Below, piece after piece: positions 1 through 6,622 of a stretch of 7,372 nt of DNA. Each line of letters starts with the position of its first letter. Within the stretch, counting starts at the first letter, position 1. The stretch lies in assembly GCA_009936695.1 (NCBI GenBank), contig JAACEA010000075.1:1-7372 (forward strand), in the 5' to 3' direction. The stretch is from Planctomycetia bacterium. GTDB taxonomy: Bacteria; Planctomycetota; Phycisphaerae; Phycisphaerales; SM1A02. The notes beneath the pieces are model-generated. The model was not told the DNA's origin and ran no database searches. It saw only the letters and a program-made list of their open reading frames with translations. Made by a program: the position numbers and the translations under genes.

Positions 1-54
1 CCAGCACCACCACCGAGTCGACCCGGGAGAGGCCGGGCCGCCCGGAACTCCCTC

Positions 55-72
55 GAATACCGCCTCGTATTC
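55..72. repeat. short inverted repeat upstream of the fusA promoter
   Basis: GAATAC (55-60) and GTATTC (67-72) are perfect inverted arms around a 6-nt centre, CGCCTC. The repeat ends 12 bp before the proposed -35 element, where an operator could sit. Six-base arms occur by chance in a sequence this size, so a function is only possible. The stretch 1-83 otherwise shows nothing recognisable. Reading frames 1 and 2 run in open from the left edge, but neither translation resembles a known protein end. Confidence 0.25.
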
Positions 73-83
73 AACCCCGCGGC

Positions 84-111
84 TTGATTCGACCGACCGT
101 TTCCCTAGAAT
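84..111 (+). promoter_or_regulatory. sigma70-type promoter, probably for fusA
   Basis: TTGATT (84-89) resembles the -35 consensus TTGACA, and TAGAAT (106-111) resembles the -10 consensus TATAAT with one mismatch. The spacer is 16 bp. The local sequence is less GC-rich than its surroundings, as expected for a promoter. Transcription would begin near 118-120, leaving a leader of about 270 nt before the fusA start. No better promoter-like pair is visible between here and 388. Confidence 0.6.
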
Positions 112-217
112 GACGGATTCTTCACTTCTCGACGCCGATCGTCCCGCGGGCGATGGCGGACCCGGAGTGCCTCCGATGCCAGGTGACAACGACAACGACG
201 ACGACGGCGGGTGCTGA
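110..217 (+). CDS. possible small acidic ORF (35 aa) in the fusA leader
   Basis: ATG at 110 opens a 35-codon frame that ends at TGA 215-217. An inner ATG at 176 has a Shine-Dalgarno-like GGAG (164-167) 8 nt upstream and would give the 13-residue peptide MPGDNDNDDDGGC. The C-terminal part is encoded by a simple GACAAC/GAC repeat (185-205). The outer ATG lies within the -10 box, so if the promoter call is right only the inner start is transcribed. The stop codon lies in the loop of the hairpin at 206-230, as a leader peptide might be placed. I recognise no homologue and the frame is short, so it may be chance. Confidence 0.2.
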   Translation: MTDSSLLDADRPAGDGGPGVPPMPGDNDNDDDGGC

Positions 218-387
218 CAAGCACCCCGCCCCCCCGCTGGCAGCGGACTTGAAGTTGCACAATTCAGCAGGGTCTTCCGGAACGTTTCCGGAGTCCATTC
301 GCCCCGATCGAGGCCTGCGATCGGATGTGATCCCCCCGAAGAGCCCGGTGGCTCGTCCAGGCCGAGCGACAGTTCCAGGAACCAACG
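118..387 (+). promoter_or_regulatory. long structured 5' leader of fusA
   Basis: This is the proposed untranslated leader between the promoter and the fusA start codon. It holds several inverted repeats: GGCGGGTGC/GCACCCCGCC (206-214 with 221-230, one bulged C, loop TGACAA); CCGCT/AGCGG (234-246); TCCGGAA/TTCCGGA (276-292, 3-nt loop); CCGATCG/CGATCGG (304-324, 7-nt loop); and GCTCG/CGAGC (351-367), which ends 9 nt before the fusA Shine-Dalgarno sequence AGGA (377-380). None is followed by a T tract, so none looks like an intrinsic terminator. I recognise no known riboswitch or ribosomal-protein binding motif. GC-rich sequence forms short stems easily, so regulation is a hypothesis. Confidence 0.35.
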
Positions 388-2502
388 ATGTCCATCGACC
401 TCTCACGCGTCCGCAACATCGGCATCTGCGCCCACATCGACGCGGGCAAGACCACCGTGACCGAACGAATCCTGTTCTACACGGGAATGAACTACAAGCT
501 CGGCGAGGTGCATGAAGGCACCGCGACCATGGACTTCCTCGAAGAGGAGCAGGAGCGCGGCATCACCATCCAGTCCGCGGCGACCACCTGCCCCTGGACC
601 TTCCAGGACGAGGAATACAAGATCAACCTGATCGACACCCCGGGCCACGTCGACTTCACGATCGAAGTCGAACGTTCGCTCCGCGTGCTCGACGGCGCGG
701 TCGCGGTCTTCGACGGCAAGGAGGGTGTCGAAGCCCAGTCCGAGACCGTCTGGCGACAGGCCGACCGCTACGAAGTCCCCCGAATGTGCTTCGTCAACAA
801 GATGGACAAGCTTGGCGCGGACTTCGACTACAGCTTCAAGACCATCAAGGAGCGACTCGGCGCGAACCCGATCGCCCTGCAGATCCCGATCGGCGCCGGT
901 GACGACCTCGAGGGCATCATCGACCTCATCGAGATGCGGGCTTTCTACTTCGACGCCAACGAACTCGGCGCCAAGGTCGAGGAACGCGACATTCCGGACG
1001 AGCTCCGGGACGAGGCGGAGATGTGGCGGAGCGACATGGTCGAGAAGGCCGCGGAGCTCGACGACACCCTGATGGAGGCCTACCTCGAGGACGCGGACGC
1101 GGTCACCAACGACCAGATCCGGGCGGCGATCCGCAAGGGCACCATCAGCCTCGAATGCAACCCCGTCCTCTGCGGCTCCGCCCTCAAGAACATCGGCGTG
1201 CAGCGACTCATCGACGCGGTCATCCAGTTCCTTCCGAACCCGACCGAGGTCCCGGCGATCGCCGGTACCGATCCCCGCGATCCCGAGGTCAAGCTGGAAC
1301 GTCCCCCGACCGAGGACGCCCCCTTCGCCGCCCTGGTCTTCAAGGTGGTCAACGACACCCACGGCGACCTCACCTACTGCCGCGTCTACTCGGGCAACCT
1401 TCCTAAGGGCAGCCGGATTCTCAACCCCGGCAACAACAAGAAGGAGAACGTGTCCCGCATCTTCGAAATGCACGCGAAGGACCGGGATGCGCTCGACTCC
1501 GTCGGCGCCGGCCAGATCGTGGCGTTGATCGGCCTCAAGAACTCCTTCACCGGCGATACCATCTGCGATCCCGACAACCCCGTGATCCTCGAGCGGATGA
1601 CCTTCCCCGAGCCGGTGATCTCGATGTCCATCGAGCCCAACACCGCCGACGACAAGAAGAAGCTCGGCGACGCCCTCGTCACCATCCGCCGGGAGGACCC
1701 CTCCTTCCGCTCGCAGTACAACGACGAGACCGGCGAGACCATCATCCCGGGCATGGGCGAACTCCACCTCGAGATCATCAAGAACAAGCTCGTCCGCGAC
1801 ATGAAGGTCGGCGTCACCGTCGGCCGGCCCCGGGTCTCCTACCGGGAGACGATCCAGAGCGCCGCGGAGGACGTCCGAGGCCTGTTCAAGAAGCAGACCG
1901 GTGGTCGTGGCCAGTTCGGCGACGCGGTCATCAACGTGCGGCCCATCACCGAGGCCGAGGCCGAGGAGCAGGAACTGAAGATGAAGGACGGCGTCGTCTT
2001 CGAGGACAAGATCAGCGGTGGCGTGATCCCCCGCGAGTACATCCCCTCGGTCGAGACCGGCGTCCGCGCGGCGGCGAGCAGCGGCGTCATCGGCGGCTAC
2101 CCGCTCATCAACGTCAAGGTCGAGCTGATCTTCGGCTCCTACCATGACGTCGACTCCAGCCAGGTCGCCTTCGAGCAGGCCGGCTCGCTCGCGTTCCGTC
2201 AGGCGGTCACCAAGGCGGGGCCCGCCCTGCTCGAGCCGATCATGAAGCTCTCCGTGACGACCCCCGACGAGTACTTCGGCACGGTCAGCGGTGACATCGC
2301 GAGTCGCCGAGGCCACATCGTGGACTCGGAACTTCGCGGCGTGGTCCGGGTGATCACCGCGGAAGTGCCGCTCTCCGAGATGTTCGGCTACACCACGGTC
2401 CTGCGATCGATGACCCAGGGTCGGGCGACCAGCTCGATGGAACCGGCCGAATACCGGGTCATGCCCGAGAGCCTCAAGGAAGCCGTCCTCGCCGACGTCT
2501 GA
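388..2502 (+). CDS. fusA: translation elongation factor G (EF-G)
   Basis: This cytoplasmic GTPase drives tRNA-mRNA translocation on the ribosome and, with ribosome recycling factor, splits ribosomes after termination. The 704 residues match the length of E. coli EF-G. The G domain carries the P-loop AHIDAGKTT (15-23), the switch I segment RGITI (57-61), DTPGH (83-87), NKMD (137-140) and GSALKN (263-268). Domain II starts near 312, domain III near 407 (GMGELHLEI from about 455), domain IV near 485 and domain V near 612. The domain IV tip motif GSYHDVDSS includes His586, equivalent to the translocation-critical E. coli His583. The start is set by AGGA 7 nt upstream and by the conserved N-terminus. 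Domain IV has a charged stretch near 520-542 that is about seven residues longer than in E. coli. The gene has its own promoter and terminator, and no tuf follows. Confidence 0.98.
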   Translation: MSIDLSRVRNIGICAHIDAGKTTVTERILFYTGMNYKLGEVHEGTATMDFLEEEQERGITIQSAATTCPWTFQDEEYKINLIDTPGHVDFTIEVERSLRVLDGAVAVFDGKEGVEAQSETVWRQADRYEVPRMCFVNKMDKLGADFDYSFKTIKERLGANPIALQIPIGAGDDLEGIIDLIEMRAFYFDANELGAKVEERDIPDELRDEAEMWRSDMVEKAAELDDTLMEAYLEDADAVTNDQIRAAIRKGTISLECNPVLCGSALKNIGVQRLIDAVIQFLPNPTEVPAIAGTDPRDPEVKLERPPTEDAPFAALVFKVVNDTHGDLTYCRVYSGNLPKGSRILNPGNNKKENVSRIFEMHAKDRDALDSVGAGQIVALIGLKNSFTGDTICDPDNPVILERMTFPEPVISMSIEPNTADDKKKLGDALVTIRREDPSFRSQYNDETGETIIPGMGELHLEIIKNKLVRDMKVGVTVGRPRVSYRETIQSAAEDVRGLFKKQTGGRGQFGDAVINVRPITEAEAEEQELKMKDGVVFEDKISGGVIPREYIPSVETGVRAAASSGVIGGYPLINVKVELIFGSYHDVDSSQVAFEQAGSLAFRQAVTKAGPALLEPIMKLSVTTPDEYFGTVSGDIASRRGHIVDSELRGVVRVITAEVPLSEMFGYTTVLRSMTQGRATSSMEPAEYRVMPESLKEAVLADV

Positions 2503-2523
2503 TCCTCATCCTCCGGAATCCAG

Positions 2524-2558
2524 GGCCGCTCGCGATCTCGATCGCGAGCGGCCTTTTT
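2524..2558 (+). terminator. intrinsic terminator after fusA
   Basis: A perfect 13-bp stem (GGCCGCTCGCGAT at 2524-2536 with ATCGCGAGCGGCC at 2541-2553) closes a 4-nt CTCG loop and is followed directly by five T residues (2554-2558). It begins 21 nt after the fusA stop codon. It should end the fusA transcript and separate it from the phosphatase-ribD unit. On the opposite strand the T tract is absent, so it works in one direction only. Confidence 0.93.
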
Positions 2559-2616
2559 CGTGGATCGGGGGTGGATGCCCACCGGGATCCGCGCCCCCGC
2601 CGGACGAGTGACGCGG

Positions 2617-2622
2617 TATCGT
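2617..2622 (+). promoter_or_regulatory. possible -10 element for the phosphatase-ribD unit
   Basis: TATCGT lies 9 nt before the chosen ATG at 2632, which would place transcription start within a few bases of the start codon. No Shine-Dalgarno sequence precedes that ATG, which agrees with a leaderless or nearly leaderless mRNA. No convincing -35 element is present. The terminator just upstream means a promoter must exist in 2559-2631 unless there is read-through, but this hexamer is a weak candidate. Confidence 0.25.
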
Positions 2623-2631
2623 CGTCGGGTC

Positions 2632-4074
2632 ATGAGCACGCCGCCGGTCGATCCCCAGGAGGAGTTCCGCGACGACTACGAGGTCGCGATGGAGTCGTGG
2701 CTTCGTCGCCGCTTCACCTTCTTCTGCATCTTCTTCTTCGCCCTCGAGACCGTCGTGGCGCTGACCGGGATCGTCGCGAGATTCATCGCTCCCGAGCGGT
2801 TCACCACGATCGGCTCCGGCCTTTCCTTCATCGCACCGATGTTGTCCGCGATCCTCGTCGGTCTCATGCTCTGGAACGTGCGTCCTCGGCTGGAACGACG
2901 GCTCGACCTGATCCTCGCGGCGAACCTCCTGATCCTCCTCCTCGGCGTGATCGACCTCGGCGTCCTCGGGGCGATCGAGGGCGAGACGGTCTCGACCGGC
3001 GGATTCCTCCTGTGGGTGTTCGCGATGCACCTGGCCTCGACCGTCCTGCTGCCCTGGACGCCCCGGGAGTCGCTCTACGCCGTCGGGCCGCTCTATCTGG
3101 TGTGGGTCGCGATCGAGGCGATCATCGGCATCCCCGTGAATCCGCTCGGAACCACGCTCGCCCTCGGCCTCAGTCCGCTCGTCCTGCTGCCCGGCCTGGC
3201 GATTGCGCACTTCCGGATGCGGCGTTGGAGTCGGCGATTCCGATCGGAGGCGGTCACCCAGGGGTTCCTCAGCCTTCGGCGCGAGATGTCGCAGGCGCGA
3301 ACCATCCACGAGTCGCTCTTCCCCCGTCCCCAACGCGATGATCTGCTCGACTTCGACTTCGAGTTCAGACCGATGCGCGATCTCGGCGGTGACTTCATCC
3401 ACGCGTCAAGGACGCCCGAAGGTCGTCTTCGCGTGCTGCTCCTCGACGTGACCGGGCACGGACTCGCCGCCGCGATGACGGTCACCCGTCTCTCCGGCGA
3501 AATCGAACGGATCATCGCGGAGCAACCCGACATCGGGCCCGCCGCGCTGCTGCAGTGCCTCAATCACTACACCGAACTCCTGCTCAGCCAGCATTCGATC
3601 TTCGCGACCGCGGTGGTGGCCGAGGTCGATCCGATGCACGGCATGCTTCGCTATGCGAATGCGGGACATCCCCCCGCGTTCCTCAAGGCCAACAAGCGGC
3701 CGTCCCGCCGACTCGGCCCCACCGCGATGCTGCTCGGGGCCGTGCCGCTCGACGACTACGAGTGCGGCGAGACCCGCGAGCGGTTCGAACCCGGCGACGT
3801 GGTCGTCCTGTACACCGACGGATGCACCGAGAGCCGCGATCGCCGAGGAAAGATGCTCGGAATCGACGGCCTCGAACGGGCCATGGACGTGCCGCAGGCT
3901 CCGAGGCGATGGACCACCCATCTCGTGCGGTTCGCGGAGTCCTTCCAGACCGGGCGCAACGAGGACGACATCCTCGTGGCCACCATCTCCCGCCTCGCCG
4001 GCGTCGCCCCCACCGAGCCGGTCTCGAAACGACTCACCAAGGCTCCCGCCGTCTCGTCGGAAGCCGTTTCATGA
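2632..4074 (+). CDS. membrane PP2C-type (SpoIIE/RsbU-like) serine phosphatase
   Basis: This 480-residue protein has two halves. The N-terminal half has about six hydrophobic segments (near 29-49, 60-81, 92-115, 124-141, 147-166 and 174-193) and resembles no sensor domain I can name. A basic helical linker (195-225) ends in the RsbU-type junction (ARTIHESLFPRP, 222-233). The catalytic half has the PP2C metal-site and fold motifs: GGDF (252-255), DVTGHG (272-277), YANAGHPP (341-348), LYTDGCTES (393-401) and EDDILV (444-449). All key aspartates are present, so it should be active. Family members dephosphorylate anti-sigma factor antagonists; none is encoded here, so the target is unknown. ATG 2632 gives a natural N-terminus but lacks a Shine-Dalgarno sequence. 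ATG 2575, preceded by a G run, would add 19 residues. The stop overlaps the ribD start. Confidence 0.9.
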   Translation: MSTPPVDPQEEFRDDYEVAMESWLRRRFTFFCIFFFALETVVALTGIVARFIAPERFTTIGSGLSFIAPMLSAILVGLMLWNVRPRLERRLDLILAANLLILLLGVIDLGVLGAIEGETVSTGGFLLWVFAMHLASTVLLPWTPRESLYAVGPLYLVWVAIEAIIGIPVNPLGTTLALGLSPLVLLPGLAIAHFRMRRWSRRFRSEAVTQGFLSLRREMSQARTIHESLFPRPQRDDLLDFDFEFRPMRDLGGDFIHASRTPEGRLRVLLLDVTGHGLAAAMTVTRLSGEIERIIAEQPDIGPAALLQCLNHYTELLLSQHSIFATAVVAEVDPMHGMLRYANAGHPPAFLKANKRPSRRLGPTAMLLGAVPLDDYECGETRERFEPGDVVVLYTDGCTESRDRRGKMLGIDGLERAMDVPQAPRRWTTHLVRFAESFQTGRNEDDILVATISRLAGVAPTEPVSKRLTKAPAVSSEAVS

Positions 4075-5210
4075 CCACCGATGTCCAGGCTCACGATTGC
4101 GCGATGCTCGAGCGCGCCGCCCGCCTCGCCCTCCGCGGTCACGGCGAGGCGGAACCCAATCCTTCGGTGGGCTGCGTGATCGCCGACGCCCGGGGGCGCG
4201 TGGTGGGCGAGGGGAGAACCCGCCGACCCGGCGGAGCACACGGGGAGATCGTCGCGCTGCGGCAGGCCGGATCCGCGGCCCGCGGCGGCATCGCGTGGAC
4301 GACGCTCGAACCCTGCAATCACCATGGCCGGACACCCCCGTGCGTCGATGCGCTGATCGAGGCGGGGATCGCCCGGCTCGTGGTCGGCAGCATCGAGACG
4401 AACGCGGTCGCGTCCGGCGGCATCGCCCGACTTCGCGAGGCGGGAATCGACGTGGAGATTCGCAGCGACGTCGACGCGGTCCGGCGACTCCACATCGGCT
4501 TCCATCGGCGGATCTCGACCGGTCGTCCGTGGGTCGTCGCGAAATGGGCGGAGACGTTCGATGGCGCACTCGCCACCCCGCCCGGCGTCTCACCGTGGAT
4601 CTCCGGGCGACGCTCGCTCCGAATGGTCCACCGCGAACGTGGTCGGGTCGACGCGATCCTCACGGGAATCGGCACCGTGATCGCCGACGACCCGCGACTC
4701 GACGCCCGCGACGTTCGTCAACGACGGACCGCGAGACGCGTGGTGGTCGATCCCGATCTCCAGTTCCCGACCGACGCCGCCATGCTGACGACGCCCGGTG
4801 GCGAGGTCATCGTGGCGTGCCGGCCCGATGCGGCGAGATCGAACCCGGACGCGGTGCATCGGCTCGAAGCGGCCGGCGCCCGGGTCCTCCCGGTCGAGGG
4901 GCCCGACGACGAGACGCTGCGGGGTCGATTCGGCGGCGAGAGACTGGCCCGCCTGCTGCGACGGCTCGCCGAGCAGGATGGCGTCGCGACGGTGCTCACC
5001 GAGTGCGGTCCGGGTCTCCTGCAATCGCTCTTCGGGGCGGACCTCGTGGATGCCGCCGTGGTGTTCACCGCACCGGCGACGGGGCCGACGGGCCTGCATC
5101 CGTCACATCGCCCCCGTCCGCGGGATCTCCTTGCGGCGGCTGGTTTCGAGACGGTCTGGTCGGGGCACCGCGGGCCGGACACGGCCCGTTGGAGCCAACG
5201 CGTCGGCTGA
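4071..5210 (+). CDS. ribD: bifunctional diaminohydroxyphosphoribosylaminopyrimidine deaminase / 5-amino-6-(5-phosphoribosylamino)uracil reductase
   Basis: RibD catalyses the second and third steps of riboflavin synthesis: zinc-dependent deamination of the pyrimidine made from GTP, then NADPH-dependent reduction of the ribose. The N-terminal deaminase domain (about 5-145) has EPNPSVG (28-34), His57 and Glu59 in an HGE motif, and PCNHHGRTPPC (81-91) with zinc ligands Cys82 and Cys91. The reductase domain (about 152-379) has the KWAETFDG segment (158-165), the SPWISG segment (174-179), GTVIADDPRL (201-210) and ECGPGLL (311-317). The 379 residues are close to E. coli RibD (367). The usual zinc motif is HAE, and the DPNP-type loop reads ETNAVASGG (109-117), so the deaminase half is somewhat divergent. 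The start is fixed by the ATGA overlap with the upstream gene and by GGAAG (4059-4063). No FMN riboswitch or other rib gene is visible. Confidence 0.93.
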   Translation: MTTDVQAHDCAMLERAARLALRGHGEAEPNPSVGCVIADARGRVVGEGRTRRPGGAHGEIVALRQAGSAARGGIAWTTLEPCNHHGRTPPCVDALIEAGIARLVVGSIETNAVASGGIARLREAGIDVEIRSDVDAVRRLHIGFHRRISTGRPWVVAKWAETFDGALATPPGVSPWISGRRSLRMVHRERGRVDAILTGIGTVIADDPRLDARDVRQRRTARRVVVDPDLQFPTDAAMLTTPGGEVIVACRPDAARSNPDAVHRLEAAGARVLPVEGPDDETLRGRFGGERLARLLRRLAEQDGVATVLTECGPGLLQSLFGADLVDAAVVFTAPATGPTGLHPSHRPRPRDLLAAAGFETVWSGHRGPDTARWSQRVG

Positions 5211-5239
5211 CCGCACCGGTCGTCGAGCACGAGTCGGCG

Positions 5240-6622
5240 TCAGGGGTCGAAGCGCGGCCATGATTCGATCGCGAGCGGAAGGTCGGCGCTCGCGGGGAGG
5301 ATCCGCAGCACGCCGTCTCCATTCTCGAACGCCCATCGCCCCCCGGGCCCCTCGCGGGCGATCCGCACCGCGTCGAGCGGCCGGCCGTCGAATCCGTTGA
5401 ACACCACCGTCGCGACGAGCAGAGGCTGGGGGAACGCCTGGACCGCGACTTCGGTGGCCCGGGTCTCCACCAGGGTGGTCATCAGGGCGTCGACGAGCTC
5501 GGTCGACGTCTCGCCGGAAGCACGCTCGCCGTCCTCGACGAATTCAACCGACCAACGATCGAGGTTGCGTTCGAGGCGGATGAACTCATCACCCGCGGTG
5601 ATTTCGATCGACTTCACATCCGCGGGGCGGACCCCCGACCCGGTGGGTTCGATCAGGGTCGCGACCGACGGCAGCAGACCGCGGAGCGTGGCCTCGTCGA
5701 GTCGCACGACCATCGGAATCCCGTCGACCATCGCGAACCGGTCCCGACTCACGAGCCCCGAGGGGCCGCCGATCAGCAGACGTTCGGTCGTGCCGTCGTC
5801 GCGGCTGACTTCGATCTCCGCGACCGCGGGGTCCAGTCCGAAACGCGATCGGTCGAAGTCGCCGTCGCGAATGAAGCCGTCATGCTCCACCCGTCCGAGG
5901 ATTCCGACCAGTCCGTCGACCGTGGCGGCATCGCCCCGGGACGCGACGGGCGCCGTCAGCACCCACCGTCGCCCGGCCCGTTCCAGCGCGATGGCGGCAT
6001 CGCCGTTGCGAATCACGATGCCATCGATCTCGCGATCACTGGAGAACAGCCGGCGACTCCGCCAGTTCCTCGGATCGTCGTCGAGCACGCGGCCATGCAG
6101 ATCGTCGCCGACCACCAGCACCTCGTCATCGTCGTCGACCCGGATCCAGCTTCGTCCCGCGACGGTTCGAGCCCCGAGTTGGATTCGACGCTCCCCGTCG
6201 GGGCTGCGGAACCGCACCACCGCCTCGGGCGGATCGAGGCCGATGCCCGCGAGGTCGGGACCGTCCCGACCGTCGAGCCCGGCCACCGGCGTGCGTCGGC
6301 TCGCGGTGAGGTCGGCGGCGGCGATGAGGACCTTGCGAATCGGAAATCCCTCGACGACGATCTCGAACGGCGACGTCTGACGCCAGCCTTCCGGACCGAG
6401 TTCGAAGACGAGATCCTCGGGGGCCGGCGCATCGGAACCGTCGTCCGCGGCGGACCGTTCGACCACCAGGCGATCGATCGTCTCGACGTCGAAAGCCTGA
6501 TCGAGGACCGCGGTCCGCAGCACGATGTCCGCGGCCGTTTCCCCCCCGCGCCACGCGAGCGCCGCCAGCACCGAGAGCAGCACCGCGAACACCCAGGTCG
6601 TGATCATCGCACGTACGCTCAC
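5240..6622 (-). CDS. DUF4340 domain protein, single-pass membrane anchor
   Basis: This 460-residue protein resembles the DUF4340 family, which often follows GldG-type genes in ABC-transporter operons. Its biochemical role is unknown. A short N-terminal tail and one hydrophobic helix (about 6-24) predict a membrane-anchored protein with a large extracytoplasmic part. That part looks like three copies of one module, starting near 49, 199 and 336. Each opens with an I/V-rich strand and a conserved Trp (80, 220, 357). Copies 1 and 2 also share a G(I/F)GLDP-like turn (near 126-131 and 261-265). The start is GTG at 6622, chosen for the GTGA overlap with the preceding stop and for GGAGGG 7 nt upstream. 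ATG 6607 would remove five residues and barely change the helix. The gene converges on ribD with 29 bp between the stops. Confidence 0.82.
   Translation of the reverse strand: MSVRAMITTWVFAVLLSVLAALAWRGGETAADIVLRTAVLDQAFDVETIDRLVVERSAADDGSDAPAPEDLVFELGPEGWRQTSPFEIVVEGFPIRKVLIAAADLTASRRTPVAGLDGRDGPDLAGIGLDPPEAVVRFRSPDGERRIQLGARTVAGRSWIRVDDDDEVLVVGDDLHGRVLDDDPRNWRSRRLFSSDREIDGIVIRNGDAAIALERAGRRWVLTAPVASRGDAATVDGLVGILGRVEHDGFIRDGDFDRSRFGLDPAVAEIEVSRDDGTTERLLIGGPSGLVSRDRFAMVDGIPMVVRLDEATLRGLLPSVATLIEPTGSGVRPADVKSIEITAGDEFIRLERNLDRWSVEFVEDGERASGETSTELVDALMTTLVETRATEVAVQAFPQPLLVATVVFNGFDGRPLDAVRIAREGPGGRWAFENGDGVLRILPASADLPLAIESWPRFDP

Noticed and set aside
206..235. Hairpin at 206-230 followed by a C run, as an intrinsic attenuator terminator
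   Set aside because: The stem is strong, but it is followed by C residues and no T tract, so it does not fit a factor-independent terminator.
153..515. 120-codon plus-strand frame overlapping the fusA start
   Set aside because: It runs into fusA out of frame, has a Thr run from the GAC/AAC repeat and no recognisable domain. It is probably a shadow frame.
403..2316. A 637-codon open frame on the minus strand
   Set aside because: It lies wholly opposite fusA, and its translation is low-complexity and rich in V, D, G, L and R, as expected for an antisense frame of a GC-rich gene. No domain is recognisable.
2506..3402. 298-codon minus-strand frame opposite the phosphatase
   Set aside because: It runs through the terminator and is dominated by D, E, R and G with no conserved motif; the opposite strand encodes a well-supported phosphatase.
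3555..4070. Long upstream extension of the ribD frame inside the phosphatase gene
   Set aside because: The extension is Arg/Pro-rich shadow sequence under the PP2C catalytic motifs. RibD homology begins just after ATG 4071, which also has the ATGA overlap.
5209..5221. GACCG/CGGTC hairpin between the convergent ribD and DUF4340 genes, as a shared terminator
   Set aside because: The stem is only 5 bp with a 3-nt loop, and neither strand has a T tract after it. No convincing terminator is visible in the 29-bp gap.
3653..5263. 536-codon plus-strand frame spanning the phosphatase and ribD
   Set aside because: Its product is a long run of Arg, Pro, Ser and Gly without domains, the usual shifted-frame product in high-GC DNA.
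5265..5278. 14-nt match (TCGATCGCGAGCGG) to part of the fusA terminator, as a dispersed repeat
   Set aside because: The copy is inside DUF4340 coding sequence, is short, and is made of common GATCG/GCGAG words. Chance is sufficient.
5397..6380. 327-codon plus-strand frame opposite the DUF4340 gene
   Set aside because: Ser/Arg/Thr-rich antisense translation with no motif; the minus-strand frame has an anchor helix, a ribosome site and internal repeats.
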